From: Gambelia wislizenii
Lineage: Eukaryota; Chordata; Lepidosauria; Squamata; Crotaphytidae
Assembly (NCBI GenBank): GCA_030847615.1
Contig: JAUMIR010000002.1
Coordinates: 112,848,309 to 112,912,308 of the forward strand
DNA: 64,000 bases
Direction of reading: 5' to 3'
How positions within the stretch are numbered: the first letter of the stretch is position 1; each line of letters begins with the position of its first letter. This document shows positions 33,560 to 44,460 of this stretch, in pieces. A model generated the notes under the pieces. That model saw only the letters and a list, made by a program, of their open reading frames with translations, searched no databases and was not told the DNA's origin. The position numbers and the translations under genes were made by a program.

Positions 33560-34081
33560 TCAACTTTGACTTATGGCAACCTCATGAATGACCGACTTCC
33601 AAGTCACCCTCTCACCAACAGCCCTGCTCAGCTCTTGCAGACTCAGGGCCATGGCTTCCTTGATTGAGTCTCTCCATCTGAAATGCAGTCTTCCTCTTTT
33701 CCTGCTGCCTTCTACCTTCCCAAGCATTATTGTCTTTTTGAGTGAGTCATGTCTTCTTATGATATGTTCGAAGTACAACAGTCTCAGTTTAGTCATCTTG
33801 GCTTCTAGGCAGAGTTCAGGCTTGATTTGCTCCAGAACCCATTTATTTGTCTTTTTAGTAGTCCGCGGTATCTGCAGAACTCTTCTCCTCCACCACATGT
33901 CAAATGAATTGATTTCCTTCCTATCAGCTTTCTTCACTGTCCAGCTTTCACAACCATACAAAGAAATGGTTAAGACGATGGCACAGACAATCCTAACTTT
34001 AATATTCAATGATATATATTCTTTGGGTTGTTTTTTTTGGCACAATGATTGGTTTAGTATTCTTCTTAACTTTACCCTCAT
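33560..34081 (-). pseudogene. BovB ORF2 C-terminal region
   Basis: The 173-residue frame includes LNIKVRIVCAIVLTISLYGC, CESWTVKKADRKEINSFDMW, WRRRVLQIPRTTKKTNKWVL, LRLLYFEHIIRRHDSLKKTI, MLGKVEGSRKRGRLHFRW and ERVTWKSVIHEVAISQS. These are the blocks at the end of BovB/RTE ORF2. The frame is open for its full length, unlike the rest of the element. The first ~25 residues (MRVKLRRILNQSLCQKKQPK) are the linker after the endonuclease, so the deletion joint lies near 34020. Confidence 0.85.
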
Positions 34082-34089
34082 TTTTTATC

Positions 34090-34770
34090 TTAGCAGTTCA
34101 TGGTCTGTGATACAATCTTCTCCTGGTCTTGTTTTTGCAGACAGAATGGAGCTTCTCCATCTTCTTCTTCCAGTTATGTAGTCTATTTGATTTCTATACT
34201 GTCCATCAGGTGATGTCCATGTATAGAGTCACTTCTTTGACTGCCTTAAGAATGTGTTTGCAATGAACAAACTGTTGTCCTTGAAAAATTCAATCAGTCA
34301 CTCTCCTGCTTCCTTTCTTGATCCTAGGCCAAATTTTTCTACAATCTTTGATTCTGCTCTGTTTCCCACTTTTGCATTCCAATCACCTATGGTTAACAAC
34401 AAGTCCTGTTTTGGTGTGTGATCAATTTCCTCCTGGACTCCAGCATAGAATCTTTCAATATATTCTTCTTCTGCCTGTGTAGTTGGAGCATAAATGTGGA
34501 TTAAGATTATATTGATGGGTTTTCCCTGAAGCCTTATTGATACAATTCGGTCAGACTTTGCATTATATCCTTTGACTGCTTTTGCTACATCTCTCCTCAC
34601 TATTAATGCCACCCAATTTCTTCTTAGATTGTCATTTCCTGTGTAATTCTCAGACACAAAATGTCCCATTCCGGTCCATTTTAGCTTGCTCACCCCAAGT
34701 ATTGCAATATTTGTACACTCCATTTCTTATTTTACTATGTCTAGCTTCCCCTGATTTGTGCTTCTCACAT
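34090..34770 (-). pseudogene. BovB APE-type endonuclease domain
   Basis: The frame 34298-34723 shows VSKLKWTGMGHF, RRNWVALIVRRDVAKAVKGY, LIHIYAPTTQAEEEYIERFY and TIGDWNAKVGNRAES. A second frame to about 34090 gives LYTWTSPDGQYRNQIDYI, RRRWRSSILSAKTRPGEDC and DHELL, completing the fold. The Glu of the GISELKW box, expected to bind metal, is Lys here, so the enzyme would be dead even without the frameshift. Host gene CFDP2 derives from this domain, but this is a repeat copy with LINE sequence on both sides. Confidence 0.85.
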
Positions 34771-34944
34771 TCCATATTCCTATAATATGTGTTATGCAAC
34801 TTCAGACATTCCTTTCACTTCTGGACATGTCAGCAGTTCAATGTCCTTTCATCTTGAGTCCAGTTGCATCATTAACTACAGCACTACTTGTAGTTGTCTT
34901 CTGCTGTATCCCAGTAGCTCGTTGAGTGCCATTCAACCTGAGAG

Positions 34945-35772
34945 TCCTGGATAGACTGGAGAGCTGGGCCAAAGCTAACAAAATGAAATTCAATATGGAA
35001 AAATGTAAGGGACTCTGCACTTAGGGCAGAAAAACGAAATGCATAGATACATGATGGGGGAGACCTGGCTGAATAAGACTACGTGCGAAAGGGATCTAGG
35101 AGTCCTAGTAGACCACAAGTTGAACATGAGTCCACAGTGTGATGCGGCAGCTAAAAAGGCCAATATGATTTTGGGCTGCATCAATAGAAGTATAGTGTCT
35201 AGATCAAGGGAAGTAATAGTGCCGCTCTATTCTGCCTTGGTCAGACCTCACCTAGAATACTGTGTCCAGTTCTGGGCACCACAATTCAAAAAGGATATTG
35301 ACAAATTGGAGCGTGTCCAGAGGAGGGCAACTAAAATGGTGAAAGATCTGGAAACCATGCCTTATGAGGAGAGACTTAGGGAACTGGGTATGTTTAGCCT
35401 GGAAAAAAGATGGTTAAGGGGCGATATGATAGCCTTGTTTAAGTATTTGAAGGGGTGTCACATTAAGGATGGAGCAAGCTTGTTTTCTGCTGCTCCAGAG
35501 ACTAGAACATGGAGAAATGGATGCAAGCTCCAGGAACAGAGATTCCACCTCAACATTAGGAGGAGCTTTTTGACAGTAAGAGCTGTTCGGCAGTGGATAC
35601 ACTCCCTCGGAGCATGGTGGGGTCTCCTTCCTTGGAGGTCTTTAAACAGAGCCTGGGTGGCCATCTGTCGGGGATGGTTTGATTGTGATTTCCTGCGTGG
35701 CAGGGGGTTGGACTGGATGGCCCTCGTGTTCTCTTCCAACTCTACAATTCTATGATTCTATGATTCTGGCAC
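34945..35772 (+). mobile_element. CR1 LINE, 5'-truncated
   Basis: It begins inside the RT (TGGAGAGCTGGGCCAAAGC) and runs through the C-terminal region to a 3' end with ATTCTATGATTCTATGATTC near 35750-35770. Close sequence agreement with the copy at 57.5-58.5 kb suggests the same recent subfamily. Confidence 0.9.
35039..35755 (+). pseudogene. CR1 ORF2 C-terminal fragment
   Basis: The 238-residue open frame has CERDLGVLVDHKLNMSPQ, AKKANMILGCINRSIVSRSR, LVRPHLEYCVQFWAPQFKK, RRATKMVKDLETMPYEERL, RELGMFSLEKRWLRGDMIAL and LFSAAPETRTWRNG. A frame change near 35600 replaces the expected CR1 ending, and the frame then runs through 3' UTR. The catalytic palm lies upstream of the truncation. Confidence 0.85.
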
Positions 35773-36029
35773 TATCTCTTGTTTTATTTCGGATTATCTC
35801 ATCATAGGGTTTTTATGATAAAAGACATTCAAAAGGGTTTACTCTGCCTCCTTTTGCACAATGCTAACAAGTGTTAGCTATAGTGCCACTGCCATTGTGT
35901 CTGAGAGATCCTCTGCCAGTGTCAAACCGCCATTGCCACCAGCACTACCGCTGTTGCCCAGTAGCTGCTTGGCACGTTGAGTCTGGTTCCTCAGCAAAGG
36001 AGACCATACCAGAAGCACTTCTGCCATCA
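35773..36029. other. No gene seen
   Basis: Unassigned DNA up to the 8-bp target site of the hAT element. Confidence 0.4.
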
Positions 36030-36037
36030 AGCATAGT

Positions 36038-37061
36038 CAGGACTGGTTTAAGGAATTGGGGGGGGGGGCTGCAACACTTTATTTTGGGGGCCCTATATGT
36101 TTATCTCAGAACCTAACCTAACCTATTCACAGGATATTCAGATTATTACTAATAATGTTTTTGCAGGAGGAGGGTTACGATGCCCTCCCACAATGACGCC
36201 ACCCCTGCAGCTGCAGGTGCTGCAGGGCCCTTAAACCGGCCCTTCCTGCCTCCCACCTCTTTCCTCCCCCCCAAAGAAACTCACCCCAAGGGCTGGCCAG
36301 ATTGGGGAGGATGGGGTCATCACCACCACCACCACCACCACCACACCACCTCTTTTGTTCCAAGCAGCAACCGAGGTGGTTTCTCTTTTCAACCTTGGTT
36401 TGGTTTCCGTGGTGGGGAGCAGGAGAGTGTTTGGGGGGGGGAAGGACCCGGTGGAGGTTTTTCCAGCAGAGCTGTACCTCTTGTGTGGCGGAGGGATGGG
36501 TGGGTGTGTTGCTTGTGTATTGTCTTCCTTGGGAAGCGTGTCTGTCTGGAAAGGGAGGAGGAACAGATTCCACGTGCACACCCCTCGCCGATCTTCTCTC
36601 TCTCTCTCCCTCTCCCTCTCCCTCTTTCTCTCTCACATGCACACACACACACACACACCCCTCTCCCACACACACACTGCCGCCTCTTTATGATCCTGAT
36701 CATGATTATGGTTTTTCTTCCCCGGGTCTCTTGCACCCCCCTTAAAGGAATGGGATCATGTGAGGGCCCCCGAGGGAGCGGTGCTTTGGGTCCAGAGCAC
36801 AGGCGGGGGCATTTTGTCACTCTCCTGGACCTGGTGCCCCTTCGCGAGTCCAGCCAGCAGCCACGGCAGGCAGGCAGGCAGGCAGGCAAAGGAGGGAGGG
36901 CGGCTTTCCTTTCTTTCTTTCCTTCCTTCCCTTTTCCCCCTCCCCACCCCAGCCCCTGCATGAGGAGGGAGTCACGGGGGGGGGAGCTCTGCATGATGGG
37001 GCCTCCCACATTATGGGGCCCCTGCAAATGCTGACACTGCAGGTCCCTTAAACTGGCCCTG
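36038..37061. mobile_element. hAT-type non-autonomous element with GC-rich cargo
   Basis: Inverted ends CAGGACTGGTTTAAGG and CCTTAAACTGGCCCTG are bracketed by the 8-bp duplication AGCATAGT (36030-36037 and 37062-37069), both typical of hAT elements. Length 1024. The last ~62 bases (37000-37061) have a second copy at about 36180-36244 (CCCTGCAGCTGCAGGTGCTG, CCCTTAAACCGGCCCTTCC). Between lie (CAC)n at 36322-36346, (CT)n(CA)n at about 36594-36676 and (GGCA)n at 36867-36889. No transposase. Confidence 0.9.
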
Positions 37062-37069
37062 AGCATAGT

Positions 37070-37644
37070 CTCTCATCTCACAGGAGCATGCAATCCCATG
37101 ACTGGAGAAAGTTAGTGCCATTGATAGGGAAACTTTCTAGAGACCACTTGAAAGCTTCTTCCAAAATGCATCCATGATTTTTATTTATGATTTACATTTA
37201 GGTGGCCAAACTTATAGACCTATGCTTTAAAAAACACATTGAGGGTAGCTGATGAAGCAGGTGCATCTGCTTTCTCTCTCTTTTGCTGTTCATGGATGTT
37301 CACTTAGGGATTCTGAAGGAAGCTGCTACTTACATTGCTTGTTGTAAGCAGGCACACATGGCAACAGTAGGATCAGCTAAAGTAGAATCCCTTTCCTTCC
37401 CAGCTGAAGCTTGATTGCATTGTTTACTGCAGACACACTGCTGCAAATTGACCCTGAAAGTCTGTGTTTCTCCAGCCCTCTGTCACCATCTTCCCAATGT
37501 CAGCGCTGCCAAAAATACATCTAACTGGACAGAGAATGAAGAGGAAAAGCAAAGCTAGGTGGCCACAAAAAGACTTTGTTAAAAGGTGCTTCTTTGTGAG
37601 ATTATTTGTTAACTGAGGTAGGTTTGTAATTTTATGCTAAACAA
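37070..37644. other. No gene seen
   Basis: Unassigned DNA between hAT and Q-E. Confidence 0.4.
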
Positions 37645-38024
37645 GGGGCTCATGTGATGGTTTACTGCAAGTGGGTATGCATTTTTGCCCATTCGCAGCA
37701 AAATTGATTTATCCTCACCATTTCCATGCCTATCTGCATCCATTCACATTCATTCAAGTTGAGTGGGCATATGTGCTCATAAAATGCAATTGAGCAAAAA
37801 TGCGCAGCCATGTGAATTTGGATGGCCGCACGTCCAAAAATGCACATCTACACACATTTTCCAAGAAGCTTCAAGTGAAAACTGTAAATCCTTTTGCTGT
37901 GTGGTTTGTGGAGTTTTTTAGCCCTTCTCCCTCTGAATACTGCAATTCTCCTTCATATCTTGTTCAGACAGATCGTATTCTCTGCAAATTTTATGAGGAG
38001 TATTTTCATTGTGTATACAAGCCC
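37645..38024. mobile_element. Q-family DNA transposon (Q-E)
   Basis: Starts GGGGCTCATGTGATGG and ends GTGTATACAAGCCC, with AAG on both sides, a 3-bp duplication. The right half matches the family: TTGTGGAGTTTTTTAGCCCTTC, TCTGCAAATTTTATGAGGAG. Confidence 0.65.
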
Positions 38025-38520
38025 AAGGTTATGCATAATGACTTTTATCTTCCTAAAATAAGAAAATGACTTTTAACCTTAAAAAGTGATGGTGGTGGGG
38101 GGGTTAATATTGCATTTTCCAAAAAATAAAATAAAATCCATTTTTATTTTTTATTTTTAAAGTTTTTTCCGTGGGTTTAAAATGTTCAGAAATGTTACAC
38201 CTCTGGCTGGTGCTTTCCATGGGCAATGAGCAGGCACCAGGTGAATGGTGAGTGAGCAGAAGCAAGGTATCCAAGGGCAACACAGTATTTGGCACTGTGC
38301 CCCAGGTGCAGTGGAAGATGCTACCCATCAGCAATGCTGAAGTCAGATGCAAGTACTACTTCAGTTGATTTCTCTGTGTGAAATGGAAGTGGGGTCATTG
38401 TCCAAAATGTCCTGGGTGACTGGCCCTGTACCTAAATGTGACTCACCTGGTGTCAATCCTGTTCACACATACTCTGACATATGTAAGGAGGAGCTAGTAT
38501 TACATAAAGCTTACTTTACT
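38025..38520. other. No gene seen
   Basis: AT-rich then mixed DNA; no repeat assigned. Confidence 0.4.
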
Positions 38521-38522
38521 CA

Positions 38523-39080
38523 GGCTTCATCTATACAAGGCAACCCCCCCCCCGCCCCCAGATATTTCCGCAGTAATGGCAATTCACAGCAGCTACTATT
38601 TGTCTTATGTGGTGTGTTTTTCAGATCGCAGGCATGTGAAGCTATTCGTGTTTGCTGTGCAAACAGGCCATGCTTGCAAATCAAGATGGCAGCTGCAAGT
38701 GAATTACTAACTTTTTTACCTTCCTCAATTTGCTGCCGATGAACATTCTGTTTTAAAAACAACATCCAGTTTACGATAGAGCAATATCTGTTATCTTGTT
38801 AGCAAGCTCCACCGCCAAACTCGGCCAATCAATCGGCTTTCTGATTCTGCTTGCATGGGAAAGCAAATCAATTTGCATTGCTTCTCCCAATGAACAGCAA
38901 TGCACATTCCCCCTGCTGTTTTAAAAAACTCGGGAGAAAGTTGTGAAGGCTTTCCCCGTGGAGTATATGGTGTTTTTGCCCCCCTCCTTTGAATATGGTG
39001 AAACGATGCAAAATCCCATTAAGACAGATAGCATTCTCCTCGCATTCCATGAGGAGTTTTTTCGCTGTTTAGACAACCCC
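38523..39080. mobile_element. Q-family DNA transposon (Q-B)
   Basis: The start TCATCTATACAAGG resembles that of Q-C; it ends CTGTTTAGACAACCCC. Interior: GCTTGCAAATCAAGATGGCAGC, AAAAAACTCGGGAGAAAGTTG, GTTTTTGCCCCCCTCCTTTG, GCATTCCATGAGGAGTTTTTTC, in the same order as Q-A. Confidence 0.75.
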
Positions 39081-39221
39081 TTAGTAAGCCTCCATAGGAT
39101 TGTAGTGGTAATCTGGATCCAACCATTAAGCAGAGTGCAGGCAAAACAAATCTTTGAGGGCTTAAGGTTAATGTTTTGTGGGGAGGGTTGTTGCTTGACT
39201 TTTGGCTGCTGAATGCTCCTT

Positions 39222-39891
39222 TTAGAGCTTGCAAAAGTTACTTTTGTAGACTACAGAGATTATCATATGTGTCAAAAGTGGCATTACAGCAACACCAGAA
39301 GATCACAAAAGGGCCCCCTTACCACACTATGTTGTTATGCACTCGTTCTGCTCCCATTCCATGGGTGCTGTTTTGTATTGATGGGAGAAGCCATCAATAG
39401 ATCCCTTGTTCCGTTTCTGTCACAGATTTCCATGAGTGCGACAAAAACTGCCCCGTTACGCTGGTGAGATCCCAGCGTCAATGAACGGTCCCTATCAGAA
39501 CACTTCCGGGTGAGATCAGTATATATGGGTAAGGTACCCTCTTTTTATGACCCTCCCCACATTACTTGTCAATTTTAAAATGTGTTTTTATGCTTGTTGT
39601 CACTTTTTTGTGTTATTTTTCTTTTTCTTTTTGAATTTCCTGCACTTGCGTCTTCTCGTGAGAATCTATGGGATTTCACTCCTGGGCTGCCCTGTCAACA
39701 GGAGAGGATGTGAGTGTGGTGGGGATGGTATTGTTCTGGGACAGGGGCAGGAGTGGAGACTATGGGACAGGAACACTTTTTGTGTTCCTGTCTGATAATC
39801 TCCTACAACTCCCAGAATTTTCCAGTGGCCATGCTGGTTTGGAATTCTGGGAGCTATAGTCTAAAAAGTAACTTTCCCAAGCTCTGGATAC
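39222..39891. repeat. Y-type palindromic repeat, split by T7
   Basis: GAGCTTGCAAAAGTTACTTTTG ... GACTAC (to 39254) pairs with GTCTAAAAAGTAACTTTCCC ... AAGCTCTGG (to 39891). The central AACTCCCAGAATTTTCCAG / GGAATTCTGGGAGC arms lie after T7. One TAC is present at each side of T7. Confidence 0.75.
39255..39803. mobile_element. T-family DNA transposon, GGAGATT subtype (T7)
   Basis: Starts AGAGATTATCATATG and ends CTGTCTGATAATCTCC, flanked by TAC (39252-39254, 39804-39806). The right end forms the hairpin GGAACACTTTTTGTGTTCC, as in T6. Inserting in the Y palindrome lets the empty site be read directly. Confidence 0.85.
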
Positions 39892-40849
39892 TTGTATTTG
39901 CAAGATCATAGCCATTTGGGGGTTAAATCAGTTTGGCCTAATAAATTACCTACTTTGAGTTAAAAATCTGTTTTGTCTTGCTGGAAACTTTGGATGTGTG
40001 TGAATTCATAGCACCAGAGTTGCCATCTTACTATTTTCAAACAAATATAACTACCTGTTTGCTACCATCCCCTAAAGCACAAACAAAACCTCATGTTTGA
40101 TCCTAAGCAATATAAAATTTGAATTATATTTAAATGCCTATGTATACTTTTTGGTTTGACTTTCAATGGCATATCCATCATATCTGTCAGACAATTAAAA
40201 GTAATTTGAGTGCATGAATGCTAATTAGTTGCCCTTAGCCCAAACTACTTGGGGACCATAGGCAAAGCAATGTGGAAAAATAGTTCCATGTTAAAGGAAA
40301 TAAATTCAGTGTTGAAAACCCTTGGTTCATTTCTCTCTCTGCCTGTGTGTTGGTCTCTCCTCTCCCCATTACAAGCTTTGCACAGCACCTTATTGAAATA
40401 GTTACCTCATCTTTCCTAACCTCTTGTAACAGAGAACCTGTTTGACTACCTGGATATTTGAAGCCAGACTGATAAGACTTAAGAAAACAATTTCACCTAG
40501 AGCAAACTTCTTAGCCTAAAACCTTCCTTTGTGTCAGTCTCTTCACCTGTTTTTAGCTTGCATTCATCTTCTTTGGCCATTCAACCCATGTGCTATATTG
40601 CTGCCTTCCTGTTTCTCTAGCTCTGTCAAGGGGCCCAAAATCAATGTGCTGAAGGCAGTCAGGCCAAAATACACCAAGGAATCCCACTACCAAAAATTTG
40701 AACCATTTTAAAAGTTTGTCAGAATCCATACACCACATTTGACCCTCCACAGAGGTGGTTAAATGAGAGTGTAAAATTGAGTGTAAATGAGAATATAAAA
40801 TGAGCACCAGTTCATTCACCTCCTCCCGAGTGGTAAATTCCATTGCTCT
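39892..40849. other. No gene seen
   Basis: Unassigned DNA with no coding or repeat signal that I can name. Confidence 0.45.
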
Positions 40850-41530
40850 CACATAAGAACATAAGGAGTGAACTACTTTGGGTCCCATATGGGAGAAAAA
40901 TAAGATATAAATAAAATAGCCCAATCAGAAGACCCCCAGAAGTACACAAGCAGGTTGTGAGGGCAGCTTCACCCTGCCACCATTGCATACTACTAAATGC
41001 TGCTCTGAGGCACAATATTTCTGATCCTCAGAGGCAGTACAGAGCCATAACGACTAGTAAGCACTGATAAAGTTATCCTCCACAAATTTATCCACTTCTC
41101 TTTGAAAACTATCTAACTTGGTTGCCATCTTTAAAAAGTGAATTCCTTAACAATGGGCTCTTCTACACTATAGAAATAATGCAGTTTGATACCACTTTAA
41201 GTGCTATAGCTCCATTTTAGGGAATCCTGGGATTTGTAGTTTTACAAGGTCTTTAATCTTCTCTGCCAAAGAGTGCTGGTGCCTCACAAAACTACAGATC
41301 CTAGGATTCTGTAAGATGAAGCCATGGCAGTTAAAGTGGTGTCAAACTGCATTATTTCTACAGTGTAGATGGACCAATGTGATGAATCTCCAAACACTTA
41401 CCTTCATTAATAGTGTCAGTCCACTTTGTCCATACTATCTGTAATAATTTTACATATTTCTATCATGTCCCACTTAAACACTTTTTAAAAACCCAACAAC
41501 ACTAAATAGCCCCAAGCAAACCTTTCATCT
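40850..41530 (+). repeat. Dispersed LINE/SINE-like repeat, split by V5
   Basis: The order ACATAAGAACATAAGGAG, TCTGATCCTCAGAGGCAGTA, AAGTTATCCTCCACAAATTTATCC, then after the V5 insert TTTCTATCATGTCCCACTTA and AATAGCCCCAAGCAAACC, is that of a common squamate interspersed repeat. Pieces of a similar kind occur at 47.77 and 59.37 kb. The class (CR1/L3-like) is inferred. Confidence 0.5.
41155..41375. mobile_element. V-family palindromic MITE (V5), well preserved
   Basis: Ends GGGCTCTTCTACACTATAGA and CTACAGTGTAGATGGACC pair. Inner arms GGAATCCTGGGATTTGTAGT / ACTACAGATCCTAGGATTC also pair. AAT lies on both sides (41152-41154, 41376-41378), a 3-bp duplication. Confidence 0.85.
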
Positions 41531-41892
41531 GATAATTTTGTGGTCTTGTTCAGAAGGACTGATTGGCCACTGTAAGAGCTGTACCAGAGAAGATAAATGG
41601 CACTAAACACTCTGGAGCTGCTTAGGTTGCTGTAACTTTGTAGTATCTGATCCCATGAGGAACAAACAAGGTGATTATTGCTCTACTTGGAAGCTGCTTC
41701 AGAGCTGTTCGACAAAGTAGGTTCAATAGAAAAGCTTGTGATTCATGGATTCTCCTTTTTCCCCACTTCTCTTGTAATGCATGAGGAGAAAGTCATGGTT
41801 CTTATTCACAATGAGATTGATTTCTTTAACGATGCTTGGAGACTGTCTTCCTTTTGTATTTTTTTCAGGACAGTTCACAAAATCCATAAAAC
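41531..41892. other. No gene seen
   Basis: Unassigned DNA. Confidence 0.4.
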
Positions 41893-42107
41893 ATCAATAT
41901 GTGTGTGTGCCTGCAAGTTACCTGTCGACTTATGGAGATCCCATTAATTTCATAGGCTTTCCTTAGGCAAGGAATACTCGGAGGTGGTTTTAATAGTTCC
42001 TTCTTCTGAAAATATAGCCTAGAGCAGCTGGCGTTCATTGGCAGTCTCCCATCCAAGTACCAGGGCTGACCAAGATCAGATGGGATCTGGTGACTTTAGG
42101 GTATTTA
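41893..42107 (-). mobile_element. 5S rRNA-derived SINE, minus strand
   Basis: GTTACCTGTCGACTTATGGAG and CCATTAATTTCATAGGCTTTCC lead into the reversed head CCATCCAAGTACCAGGGCTG. About 15 bases of the head (CTTAGCTTCCAAG) are missing compared with the 48.7-kb copy. Confidence 0.8.
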
Positions 42108-42500
42108 AGTTGAAAACGCCAATAGGACACAATTAAAACTCAACTCAGATCAAACCATTGGACCAAAACAAGTCAGCTACAAATATTAAGGTCAATAATG
42201 TACCCCCCAACAATCCCTTAGAAGGCCACTGATAAATTTATCTTTAGGTCTCTTCTGGAGAACTGCAAAGATAGGTACTGACTAACTGCAGTTGGTAATG
42301 AGTTACACAAATACAGTGCTACTGCCAAAAACATAATGTCCCTTGAATCCTTCAGCCTGATTGTTCTCAAAGATGGGCAAAAAGAAGGCTCTCAGTCAAT
42401 GATTTCCATGTGAGAGTAGTTTGGTATCTGTAGAGATGTTCCTTTACATCAGTTGTACTCAGTGTAGTGGTCCATGGACCAGTGTCAATCCATGAGCTAC
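42108..42500. other. No gene seen
   Basis: Unassigned DNA. Confidence 0.4.
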
Positions 42501-42851
42501 ATACACTCCAACTATCCTGATTCGGCAGGGACAGTCTTAATTAATTCTCTGTCATTCCACTTATTCAGTTGATTTTTAAATGTCCCAGGTTCTCCCCCTA
42601 TTTCCCACCCCCTTTGTCCTCAACTATTTCCATTGCTGCAAACTGTTAAAAGTGCAAAAGGAGAGGTGTGGAAAGGGAAAGGAGTGGGCAAAGTCTTGTC
42701 CTTCCCAGTAAGCTCAGGCAAAAGCAAATTGTTGTAGCCTCTCCCAGCTTGTGCGTTCTTCCTCATCAATAACTTTTGCTATCTTGACCACACTCTGATG
42801 TTGCTTGGCCACACATGTCCTGATTTTCATCTGTGAAATGTTGGAGGGTAT
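42501..42851. mobile_element. U-family DNA transposon (U3)
   Basis: Ends ATACACTCCAACTATCCTG and GTGAAATGTTGGAGGGTAT. Landmarks: CGGCAGGGACAGTC, GTAGCCTCTCCCAGCTTGTG, CTTTTGCTATCTTGACCAC. Confidence 0.8.
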
Positions 42852-43522
42852 GGAGTAATTGGCTGTTCCAGGAAAGATAGCAAAAGTTATAACCAATGGG
42901 CAGAAATATGTTACCAGTCTCTGGCATGTTAGAAAAAACAAAGAAACTGCTAAACCCCTACATCAGATAACATGAGAAGCACTGCTTTAGATGAGTTGAC
43001 CCCCAAACAACATAAGGGGTGGGCAAAGAGTGGTCCATGAGTCAATATGGCCAAATGGCCATTTTTGCAGCACTTGGCCCCCTGAGCCTTCCAATACCGC
43101 ATGCAAAAAGAATATGTTTTTGTTCATGGATGCCTCTAGAAGCAGCAATTTTGTGACAGAACAGCCCGTGCAACCATTAAAAAAAGTGTAAGTGGACTTC
43201 TGGCTAATTCCAGTTTGAAAAATCTGATACAGTCCATGCTGGGTCAGGGGGTAGAAATACTGGCCATCCTAAACTGGCCCACTTCTACTTTTAAAGGTTA
43301 ACACCAGCACATTAACTTGGGTTTGGAAACACACCAGCCACACTGAGACCCATTAGCCCCAAATGATTTTTGGTGCTTCCACTCATAACAAGTGCTAAGA
43401 GAAGTAGTAAAATAAATGGCACTAGCTGAGCTCAAATTTACTTGACTTTGCTCCTTTGCTACATTTCATGCTGTTGATTTCAATGAGAGCTACACTTAGC
43501 TAATTGCCTTTGGACTGTGTTC
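42852..43522. other. No gene seen
   Basis: Unassigned DNA. GGTGGGCAAAGAGTGGTCC ... TTTTTGCAGCACTTGGCCCCC at about 43018-43083 resembles a degraded hAT end, without a matching second end. Confidence 0.4.
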
Positions 43523-44045
43523 ACCTACTCCAGCCTTTCTCAACCTTTTTACCCTGGAGGAACCCTTGAAATAATTTTCAGGTTTCAGGGAACCCCTACA
43601 TAAAAATGATACCTACAACTCCCCTTTTAAAAAAAAAATTACAGAAACAGCGGAAAAAATAAATACCTATTATATTCCTCATTGATAGCAATACATGTTT
43701 GATACTTGAAAGTAACAGACCTGAAAGAGCAACTGGCAGAGAAGTATCGTGTACATTAAAATACTGACAAAATATACTATGAAAATGCCAAAAAAAGGTA
43801 ATCTATAATAAAAAGAAATTAAATGAAAAAACAAATATATTTATCGTGAAACATTATTAAAACCTGAAAAATGTTGTATGAAAATACAAAAAAGACTAAT
43901 ATAAATATATTTGATGAAAAACAAATATATTTATTATGATAAAATTATTAATGTGGAAAAAGTGCCACATTTGTAGGGTCTGAAATTTCTATAGTATAAA
44001 TATAATATAAAATGTATAATATAAATATATATAAATATATATCTC

Positions 44046-44092
44046 CAAAGCAAGACAGTCTCAGTTTAATCATCTTGGCTTCTAGGGAGAGT
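44046..44092 (-). mobile_element. BovB scrap inside the hAT
   Basis: GTCTCAGTTTAATCATCTTG and GGCTTCTAGGGAGAGTTCAGG match plus-strand positions about 33780-33825 of the BovB copy almost base for base over ~45 bases. Confidence 0.6.
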
Positions 44093-44126
44093 TCAGGTTA
44101 CCATGATCTGCTGCCTGAGGCAGCAG

Positions 44127-44460
44127 CATAGAATCACAGAATCATAGAGTTGGAAGAGACCACAAGGGACATCCAGTCCAACCCCCTGCCATGCAAGAAT
44201 ACACAATCATAGCATTCCTGAGAGATGGCCATCCAGCCTCTGTTTAAAAACCTCCAAAGAAGGAGACTCTGCCACACTCTGAGGCAGTGTATTCCACTTC
44301 CGAACAGCTCTTATCATCAGGAAGTTCTTCCTAATATTTAGGTGGAATCTCTTTTCTTGTAGTTTGAGTCCATTGCTCCGTGTTCTAGCCCCCGGAGCAG
44401 CAGAAAACAAGCTTCCTCCATCCTCAGTATGACATCCCTTCAAATATTTAAACATGACTA
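44127..44460 (-). mobile_element. CR1 LINE 3' end, minus strand
   Basis: The plus strand reads ATAGAATCACAGAATCATAG at the 3' end, then through the reversed C-terminal region (frame 44207-44521 minus: MFKYLKGCHTEDGGSLFSAA, then KLQEKRFHLNIRKNFL) until it stops at CAAATATTTAAACATGACTA. It is a 5'-truncated insertion. Confidence 0.85.

Larger units (their letters stand above)
33541..34912 (-). mobile_element. BovB/RTE-clade LINE with the RT core deleted
   Basis: Minus strand. The 3' end on plus begins GTTGTTGTTAACTGCTGTCA; in reverse it ends CAGCAGTTAACAACAAC. The 5' side keeps text before the endonuclease (GIWNVRSTNQGKLDIVK near 34700-34770) and the endonuclease to about 34090. The sequence then passes straight to the ORF2 C-terminal region (34081 to 33560). 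The reverse-transcriptase palm is missing, so this copy lost well over 1 kb internally, or came from a shortened parent. Confidence 0.85.

Noticed and set aside
34298..34723. Resemblance to the host gene CFDP2
   Set aside because: CFDP2 derives from the BovB endonuclease; here BovB 5' and 3' text flank the domain, so it is a LINE copy.
36180..37034. 284-codon open frame on plus, with long antisense frames too
   Set aside because: It lies wholly in the GC-rich cargo of a hAT element. Several frames on both strands are open because stop codons are rare there, and the product is His, Pro, Leu and Arg homopolymer-like text from microsatellites.
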